From DASWYT01 sp965246875 (GTDB lineage: Bacteria > Pseudomonadota > Alphaproteobacteria > Micavibrionales > SZUA-601), in the NCBI GenBank assembly GCA_965246875.1, contig CBDFFU010000003.1, positions 744,001 to 808,000 of the forward strand: a stretch of DNA of 64,000 nt. Reading direction: 5' to 3'. The position numbers and the translations under genes are program-made. The notes below the pieces were generated by a model, which saw nothing but the letters and a program-made list of their open reading frames with translations, did no database searches and had not been told where the DNA came from. Every line of letters starts with the position of its first letter. Within the stretch, counting starts at the first letter, position 1. This document shows positions 1 through 9,260 of the stretch, piece after piece.

Positions 1-334
1 CCGCAGCACCGGCGATAATCTGCTGTGGATTGTTCGGATCCAAATCAATCTGCGCAAACTCACGTCCTAGCTTAATCACTACACCATCGACGCCACCATC
101 GCGGATGATGAGGTTAGAGGCCAAGCCGATAATCAAAATCGGCACATCGCTGGGACATTGCTGCAAGAAAAGTTGCAGATCATCACGGTCGGCCGGTTTA
201 AACATGACCTCGGCCGGGCCGCCGACCTGAAACCAGGTGCTTTGTGCGAGTGGCGCATTCGCCGTGTAACGGCCACGCACGGTTGGCAAGCGATCAAGCA
301 GTGAAACAGTGGATGTTTTTTCTGCGGCCATCAT
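1..334 (-). CDS. murB: UDP-N-acetylenolpyruvoylglucosamine reductase (MurB), N-terminal part, cut by window edge
   Basis: MurB is the flavoenzyme that reduces UDP-GlcNAc-enolpyruvate to UDP-MurNAc in peptidoglycan precursor synthesis. About 111 residues are visible. They hold the typical FAD-domain opening: TWFQVGGPAEVMFKP, then LIIGLASNLIIRDGGVDGVVI, close to the family's GxGSNLL..D..GV pattern. The start ATG at 334 overlaps the murC stop (TGATG), so the genes are probably translationally coupled; a second in-frame ATG follows directly at 331. The rest of the gene lies beyond position 1. It is the last visible gene of the tol-mur run. Confidence 0.93.
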   Translation of the reverse strand, partial: MMAAEKTSTVSLLDRLPTVRGRYTANAPLAQSTWFQVGGPAEVMFKPADRDDLQLFLQQCPSDVPILIIGLASNLIIRDGGVDGVVIKLGREFAQIDLDPNNPQQIIAGAA

Positions 335-1785
335 CACGCGGCCGAGGAGGCAGGATTGAGCTTTGCCAGTTGCTCTGGCAAATCATTCGCCCATTTTGTG
401 CTGGTGCCAGCACCCAAAATAATGACCAAATCACCGCTTTTGGCGTGATGCTGAATAAGCGCTGGCAAATCGTCCGGGCTTTTCAACACCATGGCGTGTT
501 TGTGACCGGTCTGAATCATGCCGGCGACCAAATCTTCTTTTTCACAACCGACAATCGGCTCACCACGCGCTTTGTAGACATCGGCCACCAAGACAATATC
601 GGCGTCATGGGTACAGGCGCAAAATTCATCGAACAGATCATGCACGCGCGCATGCAAATGCGGCTGTACGACCGCTATCAGTTTCTGGTCGTCAGTCAAT
701 AAACTGCGTCCGGCTTTTAAGACAGTGGCAATCTCCACGGGATGATGGCCGTAATCGTCGATAATCGTCACGCCATTGACGACACCGGTTTTGGTGAAAC
801 GGCGTTTGACACCACTAAAAGATGCCAATGCTTGGCGAATGGTTTCATCGGCAATGCCAAGCTTCACACCGATTGCGACAGCAGCCAGCGCATTCAACAC
901 ATTATGCTGACCAGGAACGGGCATCAGCATGTTTTTGATTGTGCGTGTGACATCAACCAATGGCGGGTTGAGCTGCACCGTGAAATAACTGCCTTCCGGT
1001 GTCGGGCGAATATCACGCGCCTGCACTTCCGCTTGTGGTGACGTGCCGTATGAAACAATCCGTTTATCCGGCAACTGGCTCATCAAGGCCTGCACTTCCG
1101 GATGGTCCTGGCACATCACGGCAAAACCGTAAAACGGAATGGAATTGATATAACTTTTGTACGCAGCACGCACATTGTCGAATGTTTCGTAGTAATCCAG
1201 ATGTTCCGGATCGATATTCGTCACAACACCAATGGTGGGTTTCAATTTCAAAAAGGTACCAAACGCTTCATCGGCTTCCACCACCATCCAGTCTGACTGG
1301 CCCAATTTAGCGTTGGTGCCATGCGCGTTAATGATGCCGCCATTGATGATGGTGGGGTCAAATTGACCAGCTTCCAGAACCGCACCGACCAGTGATGTGG
1401 TCGTTGTCTTGCCATGTGTTCCCGTGACGCCGATCGACCATTTCTGACGCATCACTTCACCCAGAATTTCAGACCGGTTGATCAACGGAATACCGCGTTG
1501 TTTGGCCGCTATCATTTCCGGATTGTCTTTTTGAATCGCGGCTGAATACACAAATCCGCCAACCGGCCTGCCATTCGGGTCCAAAATATTTTTGGCATCA
1601 TGGCCAATGACAATTGGCACACCCTTTTCACGCAAGCGTTGAATATTACCGTTGCCGCCTTCGGTGCTGTCAGACCCTTGAATGTGAAAACCCTGCATAT
1701 GCAGATACTCGGCCAAGGCACTCATGCCAATCCCGCCAATTCCGCAAAAATGAAGCACACCAATATCGTCAGGACGGAACGGCAT
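334..1785 (-). CDS. murC: UDP-N-acetylmuramate--L-alanine ligase (MurC)
   Basis: MurC is the cytoplasmic ATP-dependent ligase that adds L-alanine to UDP-MurNAc. The protein shows the N-terminal nucleotide motif GIGGIGMS, the Mur-ligase P-loop GVTGTHGKTTTTS near residue 120, and the C-terminal-domain motif DDYGHHPVEI. I place the start at ATG 1785 (MPFRPDDIG), which follows an AAAGAG ribosome-binding site. The frame is open to a GTG at 1815, but that would add ten residues not typical of the family. Length (about 483 residues) is normal. It sits between murG and murB with almost no spacer, in one operon. Confidence 0.95.
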   Translation of the reverse strand: MPFRPDDIGVLHFCGIGGIGMSALAEYLHMQGFHIQGSDSTEGGNGNIQRLREKGVPIVIGHDAKNILDPNGRPVGGFVYSAAIQKDNPEMIAAKQRGIPLINRSEILGEVMRQKWSIGVTGTHGKTTTTSLVGAVLEAGQFDPTIINGGIINAHGTNAKLGQSDWMVVEADEAFGTFLKLKPTIGVVTNIDPEHLDYYETFDNVRAAYKSYINSIPFYGFAVMCQDHPEVQALMSQLPDKRIVSYGTSPQAEVQARDIRPTPEGSYFTVQLNPPLVDVTRTIKNMLMPVPGQHNVLNALAAVAIGVKLGIADETIRQALASFSGVKRRFTKTGVVNGVTIIDDYGHHPVEIATVLKAGRSLLTDDQKLIAVVQPHLHARVHDLFDEFCACTHDADIVLVADVYKARGEPIVGCEKEDLVAGMIQTGHKHAMVLKSPDDLPALIQHHAKSGDLVIILGAGTSTKWANDLPEQLAKLNPASSAA

Positions 1786-1817
1786 CAAAAGCTCTTTCAA
1801 AGCAAGAGCCGGCACCG

Positions 1818-2909
1818 TTACCGCAAAACGTCTGTGACCGTTTGAGCCAGTTGTTGTGCCGCATCCGCGCGGCCCAACCCTTTTAAAACAGACGAAGCAG
1901 CCGTCAGGCGCGCCGGCTGGTTAAGTATATCCTGCAGCATAGCCGCAAGCGACTCGGACGAAAAGTCCTTTTCTGCTAAAATCCACCCACCACCGATGGA
2001 AATAATGTTCGCCGCGTTCGCCGCCTGGTCACCGTCCAAAGATACACCCAACGGAATATAAATCGCGGGACGGCTGGCCAGCGCAACTTCAGTCACCGTG
2101 CTGGCCCCGGAACGTCCGATAAAGAGATGCGTTTTGGCTAATTGTACGGGCATATCATGAATATAAGGGGTAACCTCGGCGCTGATGTCATGTGTTCGAT
2201 AAAAATCTGCTACCGGTTCAACATCGGCAGCGCGACACTGGTGCACCAGATGCAGTTTTTTCTGTAGTTCAGCGGACAGCAAGGCGATGGCCTGTGGAAT
2301 GATTTTGGCAAATAATGCACTGGCCTGTGACCCGCCGGTGATCAGGATGCCGAATGTTTCGTTTGCTTGTGGCAAGCTATAAATCGCATCTTTGACCGCT
2401 AAAATTTCAGCGCGCAGGGGCAGGCCAGTGACGCGCAATTTTTCTGCTGGAATGTTGCCCAATTTCTGTGTCTGTGGAAACGATAAACAAATAAACCTGG
2501 CAAATTTTGCCAGCATTCGTTGCGCCCTGCCAAATAAGGCATTCTGCTCATGTAAGATCACCGGAATACCGCGGTGCGCCGCCGCAAAGACAGGCGGAAA
2601 AGAGGGATAGCCGCCAAACCCGACAATGGCATCCGGTTTACGGACTAAAAAAGACCACTGGCATTGAAGATAACCTACACTCAGCTTAAAGGCTGTGCGC
2701 AATTTTCCAATCAACCCTTTGTGCAAAGTGGCTGATTGAATGACGCGATAGGAAGTATCTGTGCCTTTGACAAATTGCACACCACGCTTATCTGTAAAGA
2801 GAGCAACATCATAGCCGCATTGTTGTAATTCTGCTGCCAAGGCCAAGGCCGGGTAGACATGCCCGCCTGTGCCGCCAGATGCGAGAACAATATAAGGTTT
2901 GCTTTGCAT
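1818..2909 (-). CDS. murG: Lipid II synthase, UDP-GlcNAc:lipid I GlcNAc transferase (MurG)
   Basis: MurG is a peripheral inner-membrane GT-B glycosyltransferase that converts lipid I to lipid II. Visible motifs are GGTGGHVYPALAL at residues 12-24, HEQNALFGRAQR, the UDP-binding GGSQAS and the C-terminal GRSGASTVTEVA. It has 363 residues, the normal size. Its ATG overlaps the ftsW stop (TAATG), implying coupled translation of the lipid II flippase/polymerase partner and MurG. Confidence 0.96.
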   Translation of the reverse strand: MQSKPYIVLASGGTGGHVYPALALAAELQQCGYDVALFTDKRGVQFVKGTDTSYRVIQSATLHKGLIGKLRTAFKLSVGYLQCQWSFLVRKPDAIVGFGGYPSFPPVFAAAHRGIPVILHEQNALFGRAQRMLAKFARFICLSFPQTQKLGNIPAEKLRVTGLPLRAEILAVKDAIYSLPQANETFGILITGGSQASALFAKIIPQAIALLSAELQKKLHLVHQCRAADVEPVADFYRTHDISAEVTPYIHDMPVQLAKTHLFIGRSGASTVTEVALASRPAIYIPLGVSLDGDQAANAANIISIGGGWILAEKDFSSESLAAMLQDILNQPARLTAASSVLKGLGRADAAQQLAQTVTDVLR

Positions 2910-4030
2910 TACCGTTCCTGCAAATTGGGAATCTGTTGTCGTGTCAGGCCAAGGATAACTCCCATGCCAAAACCTAAGGCCAATAACGACGATCCGCCGT
3001 AAGAGACGAAGGGCAGCGTCATCCCTTTGGCCGGCAGCAGCTGCAAACTTGATCCCATATGGATCAACGCTTGCCCGCCAAACTGCACCAGTAAACCACT
3101 GACCGCCAGCATGACGAACAAATCATCGCTGCGGCGTGCGCGTAGCATGCCGCGGGTGATGATAAATCCATACAATGCAACTAAACCAATCGTCAAAATG
3201 AGACCAAGTTCTTCACCGCTCACGGCGAAAATAAAATCAGCATGGGCATCGGGCAAGACTTGTTTGATCTCGCCTTGGCCAGGACCAGTGCCGAATAAGC
3301 CGCCGTTCTGAAATGCCTGCACTGATCGTTGCACCTGGTAATTATCGCCTGAGCTTGGATCAAGAAAGCGGTCGATGCGTGAGGTCACATGGGGGAAGGT
3401 GAGGTAAATGCCGAATAGTCCCGCGATCAACACCACAAACAAAACGGCAACGATTGATAAAGGCAGTCCAGCCATAAAAAACTGTGCGGCCCAGACCAAG
3501 GTTACGACAACGGTCATTCCTAAATCGGGTTGCAACAGCAGCAGCAGAATGATCAACGCACAAAACGCACACGATAAAATATAACCTGGAAACTGATGGT
3601 CTTTATGCTGACACGCGAACAGCCAGCCGGCCATCACAGCAAAAGTGGGTTTGATAAACTCTGATGGCTGCAAAGAAAAACCGCCCAGCGAAATCCAACG
3701 GCGCGCACCGTTCAGTTCCTGTCCGACAAAGGGAATAAGTGCCAGCATGCTAAGAACAACGATAAACACGACAGTCGTCAGCCGCCGGATGCTGCGCGGG
3801 GAGAGCATCGACACACCGATCATCAGTCCCAACGTCGGCACCAGATAAAACGCATGTTTTAACACAAAATAAAATGATGGCTGATGCAAACGATCAGCAA
3901 TCGCCGGACTGGCGGCTGTGATCAATAAAAATCCAATGGCGATCAAGAGAAATACCGCACCCAACAGCCAGCGATCAACCGTCCACCACCAAAAGCCCAA
4001 ACGGGATGTATCGGTCCGGGCGATGATCAT
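2909..4030 (-). CDS. ftsW: SEDS-family peptidoglycan glycosyltransferase FtsW
   Basis: This is an integral membrane SEDS protein of division-site peptidoglycan synthesis. The 373 residues hold about ten hydrophobic segments. Family motifs include a GARRWI loop after residue 100, QPSEFIKP, LLLQPDLGM, and near the C-terminus KGMTLPFVSYGGSS. Position between murD and murG is the classical dcw position and separates it from RodA. Its ATG overlaps the murD stop by four bases (ATGA). Confidence 0.95.
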   Translation of the reverse strand: MIIARTDTSRLGFWWWTVDRWLLGAVFLLIAIGFLLITAASPAIADRLHQPSFYFVLKHAFYLVPTLGLMIGVSMLSPRSIRRLTTVVFIVVLSMLALIPFVGQELNGARRWISLGGFSLQPSEFIKPTFAVMAGWLFACQHKDHQFPGYILSCAFCALIILLLLLQPDLGMTVVVTLVWAAQFFMAGLPLSIVAVLFVVLIAGLFGIYLTFPHVTSRIDRFLDPSSGDNYQVQRSVQAFQNGGLFGTGPGQGEIKQVLPDAHADFIFAVSGEELGLILTIGLVALYGFIITRGMLRARRSDDLFVMLAVSGLLVQFGGQALIHMGSSLQLLPAKGMTLPFVSYGGSSLLALGFGMGVILGLTRQQIPNLQER

Positions 4031-5394
4031 GCTGTATTCTCCTCTACCAGTTGATTGACCTGCTCGATAAAATCGTCGCCACGTTGCTCAAAGTTGTCGT
4101 ATTGATCAAATGATTTACAGGCAGGAGATAACAATACAACAGCTTCTCCGCCGTTTTCTGCTGCATCTTGAAAAGCAGCGTGAACAGCATTGGCAATAGT
4201 ATTGCATCGTGTAAAGTTTAACTGACCATCAAGTTTTGCCGCGAAGCGCTCTGTTGCGTAACCAATAAGGTAAACTTTATTGATATGCGAATAGAATTTT
4301 TCTAGTCCATCTAAACCCTCGGCCGTATCTTTGCCACCGACAATCCAATAAATATTTTGAAATGTTGCTAATGCTTTGCCTGTAGCATCGACGTTAGTGC
4401 CTTTGCTGTCATTTATAAATAAAACATTATTAATAGTCGCCACTGGCTGTTGCCGATGTTTCAAACCGGTAAAGGTCGCCATTGCGGCAAACACTTGGTC
4501 TCGTGAAAGGCCTGCCATGCGGCAAGCCGAAGCAGCGATCAATCGATTTTCATCGTTATGATGGCCTTTTAGCACATCATGCTCTGGCCAGACTCCCGTT
4601 ACACCATCTGGTGCGGTGAAAACACCGTCTTTCAGTGACAGTCTGGCGCCATCGGCACCTGTTTGCGTGGCCGCAACAATCATATGATTTGGTGATTGCA
4701 CAAGCGTGGCATACAAAGCATGCGTTGCAGGCGTATCGATACCGATGACTGCATATTGTTTATGATGATCGCGCAACCGGAAGATCAATGCTTTGGCGGC
4801 AATGTAATCTTCCATCGTGCCATGCCAGTCCAGATGGTCTTCGGTGATATTCAACAGCACGGCAATGTCACACCGCCATAATTTGGCCGTCGCCAATTGA
4901 TAAGAGGATAGTTCCAGCACATAAAAGCCATCTTGACCCAAAACCGGCAAGGATGCTGCGGCCATACCCAAATTCCCGCCGACGGCAACCGGAATATTAT
5001 TTTCGCGCAGAATATGACCGATCAACGATGTGGTTGTTGATTTGCCGTTCGTACCGGTCACACCGATGTAGCGCGCTTGAGGTGCGGCAAAATACAACAG
5101 ATCTAAATCGTTCCACAGTGTGACGCTTTTATCGTCTAGCACTGCGATGGCTGGATGATGCGGCGGCATGCCGACGGAGCGAATGACCAAATCACCGGTT
5201 GAACAGATATCAACCGGATTGGCGAGACGAACGCCCTGCGCAGCGAATGCCTCGCGTGTTTCGGGTTTGTCATCCCAGGCGATAAAATCAATCTTGTGGT
5301 GCTGCAAGGCTTTGACGACAGCTTGACCAGACACACCCAGCCCCAACACGGCAATCTGCTTGAACTTGGTTGGCAGGGCGCGCAAATCGATCAT
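4027..5394 (-). CDS. murD: UDP-N-acetylmuramoylalanine--D-glutamate ligase (MurD)
   Basis: MurD is the cytoplasmic ligase adding D-glutamate to UDP-MurNAc-L-Ala. It has the N-terminal Rossmann motif VLGLGVSGQAV, the P-loop GVTGTNGKSTTTSLIGHIL, a TEDHLDWHG motif, and FINDSKGTNVDAT in the C-terminal half. The length, 455 residues, is typical. It lies 3 bp downstream of mraY and overlaps ftsW by 4 bp. Confidence 0.96.
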   Translation of the reverse strand: MIDLRALPTKFKQIAVLGLGVSGQAVVKALQHHKIDFIAWDDKPETREAFAAQGVRLANPVDICSTGDLVIRSVGMPPHHPAIAVLDDKSVTLWNDLDLLYFAAPQARYIGVTGTNGKSTTTSLIGHILRENNIPVAVGGNLGMAAASLPVLGQDGFYVLELSSYQLATAKLWRCDIAVLLNITEDHLDWHGTMEDYIAAKALIFRLRDHHKQYAVIGIDTPATHALYATLVQSPNHMIVAATQTGADGARLSLKDGVFTAPDGVTGVWPEHDVLKGHHNDENRLIAASACRMAGLSRDQVFAAMATFTGLKHRQQPVATINNVLFINDSKGTNVDATGKALATFQNIYWIVGGKDTAEGLDGLEKFYSHINKVYLIGYATERFAAKLDGQLNFTRCNTIANAVHAAFQDAAENGGEAVVLLSPACKSFDQYDNFEQRGDDFIEQVNQLVEENTA

Positions 5395-5397
5395 GGT

Positions 5398-6486
5398 TTA
5401 ACGCAGTTTCAGAGTGGACAGGCCAAGCAAGGCAAAGACAATGGCAATAATCATAAAGCGGATAAACACCGTTGTTTCCGGCCAGCCGGATTTTTCAAAA
5501 TGGTGATGGAGCGGTGCCATGCGAAAAATCCGTTTGCCGCCGGTCATTTTAAAATAAACCACCTGCATCATGACCGAAACTGTTTCCATGACGAACAAAC
5601 CGCCAATAATCGCCAGTACGAATTCATGCTTGGTGATAATCGCTAACGTGCCAAGCGCCCCACCCAAAGCCAGCGATCCTGTATCGCCCATGAACACCTG
5701 CGCCGGTGGTGCGTTGTACCACAAAAAGCCGAGACATCCGCCAATGAGTGCACCGGCCACAACCGCGATATCGGCACTGTTGGAAATAAAATGCAGCTGC
5801 AGATGTGTAGCAAACACTGTGTTGCTGACTAAGTAAGCGATCAGCCAGAAACAGCTCAGCGCGATCATCACCGTACCCGCCGCCAAACCATCCAGACCAT
5901 CAGTGATGTTGACCGCATTGGCGGATCCAACGACCACCAAAATGGCCCACGGAAAAAACAACACACCCAGCGGCAACAACACATTTTTGAAAAACGGAAT
6001 GGCCAAACCAGTGTTCATCGGTTCCTTGGTCACATGCACGATAATATAAGTGGCCGCCAATGTAATCAGCGATAAAATCAACAAGCGTTTAGGGCCAGAC
6101 ACACCCAAATGACTTTTACGCATCAATTTTGCGATGTCGTCAGCAAAGCCAACGGCACTAAAACCGACAGTGACCAGCAACATGACCCATACATAAGGGT
6201 TATCGAGACGCGCCCATAGTAATGTTGAAAAAACGGCTGATAATAAAATCAATAAACCGCCCATGGTTGGCGTACCGGCTTTTTTAAGATGTGTTTCGGG
6301 GCCATCAGACCGGATCGGCTGGCCAGCACCTTGCACACGTTTCAACATACGAATAAAACGCCCGCCCGATAAAATGGCGATTAATAAAGCCGTCATGATG
6401 GCGCCGCCGGAGCGGAACGTCAGATAATTGAATAAGTTGAAAAATTGGAAATCATGGGCCAAAGGCGTCAGGAAATAATACAACAT
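5398..6486 (-). CDS. mraY: Phospho-N-acetylmuramoyl-pentapeptide transferase (MraY)
   Basis: MraY is the polytopic membrane enzyme that transfers phospho-MurNAc-pentapeptide to undecaprenyl phosphate to form lipid I. The 362-residue protein has about ten membrane segments. It shows KKAGTPTMGG, the Asp-rich GFADDIAKL, the catalytic-site motif NAVNITDGLDGLAAG, FMGDTGSLALGGALG, and the family signature APLHHHFEKSGW near the end. It follows murF by 35 bp. Confidence 0.96.
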   Translation of the reverse strand: MLYYFLTPLAHDFQFFNLFNYLTFRSGGAIMTALLIAILSGGRFIRMLKRVQGAGQPIRSDGPETHLKKAGTPTMGGLLILLSAVFSTLLWARLDNPYVWVMLLVTVGFSAVGFADDIAKLMRKSHLGVSGPKRLLILSLITLAATYIIVHVTKEPMNTGLAIPFFKNVLLPLGVLFFPWAILVVVGSANAVNITDGLDGLAAGTVMIALSCFWLIAYLVSNTVFATHLQLHFISNSADIAVVAGALIGGCLGFLWYNAPPAQVFMGDTGSLALGGALGTLAIITKHEFVLAIIGGLFVMETVSVMMQVVYFKMTGGKRIFRMAPLHHHFEKSGWPETTVFIRFMIIAIVFALLGLSTLKLR

Positions 6487-6521
6487 AAGCGGCGCTCAAG
6501 GGCAAAAGGGCGGATCGTTCC

Positions 6522-7922
6522 TCAAGTTTGGCTTAACCGATTCAGCGCGTCAACTACGGCAATCATTTTGGCACCGCGCGACCCTTTGATTAGGATGGCG
6601 TCACCATCTTGTAGCTCATCCCCAATGATTGCGGCCATCGCCTGACTGTCAATGTAATGGCGGTTTTGTCCGGCCGGCAAAGCCTGGGCCAGATGCGCCA
6701 TTAAAGGCCCACACGTCAGGACCAGATCAATCGGATAACCCGCAATCACCTCGGCAATCGCGGCATGCAACTCCGGTGATTGGTCACCCAGTTCCAGCAT
6801 ATCGCCAAGCGCCAAAATACGGCGGCCATTGTTTGATACCGGCACATATGAGAACTCGCGGATCGCAGCGGTCAAGGCAACCGGGCTTGAATTATGCCGG
6901 TCATCAATCAGCGTGATCTCACCCTTATTGGGGATAGGCACAATATTGATATTGCCGCGGCCTTCCACGTCTTCCAATGTCGCAAATTGCGCTGCCGCTT
7001 GTTCGACATCCAGACCCATCGCATGTACGGCACCTAAGGCTGCCAAGGCATTCAAAGCATTATGCTCGCTGCGGATCGGCAGCAGAAACGATAAGGTTTC
7101 GCCGTGGATGCTCGCGGTCACCATGCCGCCCTGATCCAGACGTTCATAATTGACCAAACGCAGGTCAGCTTGATGATGCTGGCCAAAACTGACGATGGTT
7201 TTAATGTCATGCTGTGCGGCTTCTGTACAAAGCATGTCAAAGTGGGGATTATCACGATGCAGTATGGCTGTACCGCCTGGCTCAACACCGGCAAAAATTT
7301 CGGCTTTGGCACGGGCCACACCATCGACGCCATCAGCAAAATTGCCGCTGTGAATGGCTTCAACAGTCGTGATAATCGCAATATGCGGCCGGATTTGTTT
7401 TGTTAATTCTAGAATTTCACCGGCGTGATTCATGCCGACTTCAAAGACACCGATATGGGTATCCGCTGGCATCCGCGCCAAGGTCAGCGGCACACCCCAT
7501 TGATTGTTCAAGCTGTGTTCAGAGGCATGGAGTGAGCCAAATACACTTAAAGCTTTAGCTGTCAATGCGCGTGTCGTTGTTTTGCCAACAGACCCGGTAA
7601 TGGCAATAATTTTACACGTGGGCAACACCCGATCACGCGCCGCTTGTCCCAGTTTTTGCATGGCGCGAAACGTATTATCAACAAGAACAGATTTATCAAT
7701 CTGCTGCTGGCTGAGCAAAACACCGTTGGCACCAACAGCAAACGCCTGATCAATAAAATCATGCCCGTCATGACGGCCCAGTCCGCCAAGAGCAATGTAC
7801 AAATCACCCGGTTGCAATGTACGCGTATCGTTGGAAATGCCGGTCACAAAAAAATCGCCTTGCAGCTTGCCTCCCGTCGCAGATGCGATATCAGAGGCGA
7901 GCCATAAAGGCGATTTTGTCAT
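6522..7922 (-). CDS. murF: UDP-MurNAc-tripeptide:D-Ala-D-Ala ligase (MurF)
   Basis: MurF completes the UDP-MurNAc-pentapeptide. The 466-residue protein shows the Mur-ligase P-loop GSVGKTTTRA near residue 110, NNQWGVPLTL, GMNHAGEI, and the C-terminal GDMLELG and ILIKGSRGAKM motifs. murE, which usually precedes murF in dcw clusters, is absent: the gene directly upstream is tolB, 12 bp away. The Tol and Mur genes therefore probably form one long transcription unit here. Confidence 0.95.
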   Translation of the reverse strand: MTKSPLWLASDIASATGGKLQGDFFVTGISNDTRTLQPGDLYIALGGLGRHDGHDFIDQAFAVGANGVLLSQQQIDKSVLVDNTFRAMQKLGQAARDRVLPTCKIIAITGSVGKTTTRALTAKALSVFGSLHASEHSLNNQWGVPLTLARMPADTHIGVFEVGMNHAGEILELTKQIRPHIAIITTVEAIHSGNFADGVDGVARAKAEIFAGVEPGGTAILHRDNPHFDMLCTEAAQHDIKTIVSFGQHHQADLRLVNYERLDQGGMVTASIHGETLSFLLPIRSEHNALNALAALGAVHAMGLDVEQAAAQFATLEDVEGRGNINIVPIPNKGEITLIDDRHNSSPVALTAAIREFSYVPVSNNGRRILALGDMLELGDQSPELHAAIAEVIAGYPIDLVLTCGPLMAHLAQALPAGQNRHYIDSQAMAAIIGDELQDGDAILIKGSRGAKMIAVVDALNRLSQT

Positions 7923-7934
7923 TGTTTAATAACC

Positions 7935-9260
7935 TTATTGCAGGTGCGGCGACCAGGCTGGATCAGACGCACTGGTATTCAGCGGCACGGCTTGTTCATT
8001 CACACCGGTGATATCAACACTATACAGTTTCGAATAACGACCGGACCCGGTGCTGGCTTCCTTGAAATACATCAAGACACGGCCATTCGGTGCCCAAGTC
8101 GGACCTTCAACGTGATAAGCCTGGCTGATCATACGCTCACCCGAACCATCCGGACGGATAACGCCGATGTAGAAATTGCCACCGCCGCCTGGCACGCTGT
8201 AGCGCGTGAAGGCAATCAGATCACCACGCGGCGACCAGACCGGACCGGCATAACGGCCTTTGCCAAAGGTAATGCGATGCACACCAGACCCGTCAGCGTT
8301 CATCACATAAATCTGCTGCGTACCGCCACGATCAGATTCAAATGCAATTTTTGATCCATCTGGTGAATAGGTCGGTGATGTATCGATGTTCGGGTCATTG
8401 GTCAATTTGGTAACCGCTTTGCTGCCCAGATTCATGCGGAACAAGTCGGAGTTACCATTTTTCGACAAGGACATGACAACATTATCCCCATCCGGCGAAA
8501 AGCGTGGCGAAAACGTCATGCCGGGGAAATTGCCTAAGCGATAGCGATTGCCGGTTGACAGATTATAAATATACACCGCCGGCTGACCGGATTCGTATGA
8601 CATGTACGCAATTTGCTGTTCGTTCGGGGAGAAACGCGGTGTCAGTACCAATGAATTGCCATCGGTCAAATAACGTACATTGGCACCATCTTGGTCCATA
8701 ATCGCTAAACGTTTTACCCGGCGTTGACCAGGGCCGCTTTCAGCCACAAAGACGACGCGGGTATTGAAATACCCTTTTTCACCCGTCAAACGTGAGTAAA
8801 TGGCATCGGAAATCATGTGCGCCAGTTGACGCCAATTTTCCGGGGTTGTGGCAAAACGGCGGCCCATCATCTGGCCTTCACCCAGCACATCCCACAAACG
8901 GAATTCAACGGAGAGTTTGCCACCCTGGTTAGTCACGCGGCCATTGACCAACGCCTGGCTGTTGATGACACGCCAGTCTGCAAAACGTGGTGTTGCGGCA
9001 ATATCAATGTTGCGTTCGACAAAGCTGCTGGGACTGATCGGAGCAAACAAGCCGGACCGTTGCAAGTTGTTCGTAATCACTTCACTGATTTGCGCACCAA
9101 TAGCGTCGCCGTCAAAACTGGTGATCGCAATCGGTAATGGCTTGGCGGTACCCTGCGTCACATCCACATGCAGATCGGCATGCGCCTCTGAAAACCCGGC
9201 AAGCGCGGGGCTTAAGACCAAAGCCAGCGCGACCAGCGCATATTTTTTAAATTGAGTCAT
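7935..9260 (-). CDS. tolB: Tol-Pal system beta-propeller protein TolB
   Basis: TolB is the periplasmic component of the Tol-Pal envelope-constriction system. A signal peptide with likely cleavage after SEAHA is visible in the first 28 residues. The N-terminal domain is followed by repeated PD40/WD40-like blades, with motifs such as SPDGDNVVMSL and SPDGSKIAFES. The length of 441 residues is typical. The ATG overlaps the tolA stop (TGATG). Pal, the usual downstream partner, is not in the window; murF follows instead. Confidence 0.95.
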   Translation of the reverse strand: MTQFKKYALVALALVLSPALAGFSEAHADLHVDVTQGTAKPLPIAITSFDGDAIGAQISEVITNNLQRSGLFAPISPSSFVERNIDIAATPRFADWRVINSQALVNGRVTNQGGKLSVEFRLWDVLGEGQMMGRRFATTPENWRQLAHMISDAIYSRLTGEKGYFNTRVVFVAESGPGQRRVKRLAIMDQDGANVRYLTDGNSLVLTPRFSPNEQQIAYMSYESGQPAVYIYNLSTGNRYRLGNFPGMTFSPRFSPDGDNVVMSLSKNGNSDLFRMNLGSKAVTKLTNDPNIDTSPTYSPDGSKIAFESDRGGTQQIYVMNADGSGVHRITFGKGRYAGPVWSPRGDLIAFTRYSVPGGGGNFYIGVIRPDGSGERMISQAYHVEGPTWAPNGRVLMYFKEASTGSGRYSKLYSVDITGVNEQAVPLNTSASDPAWSPHLQ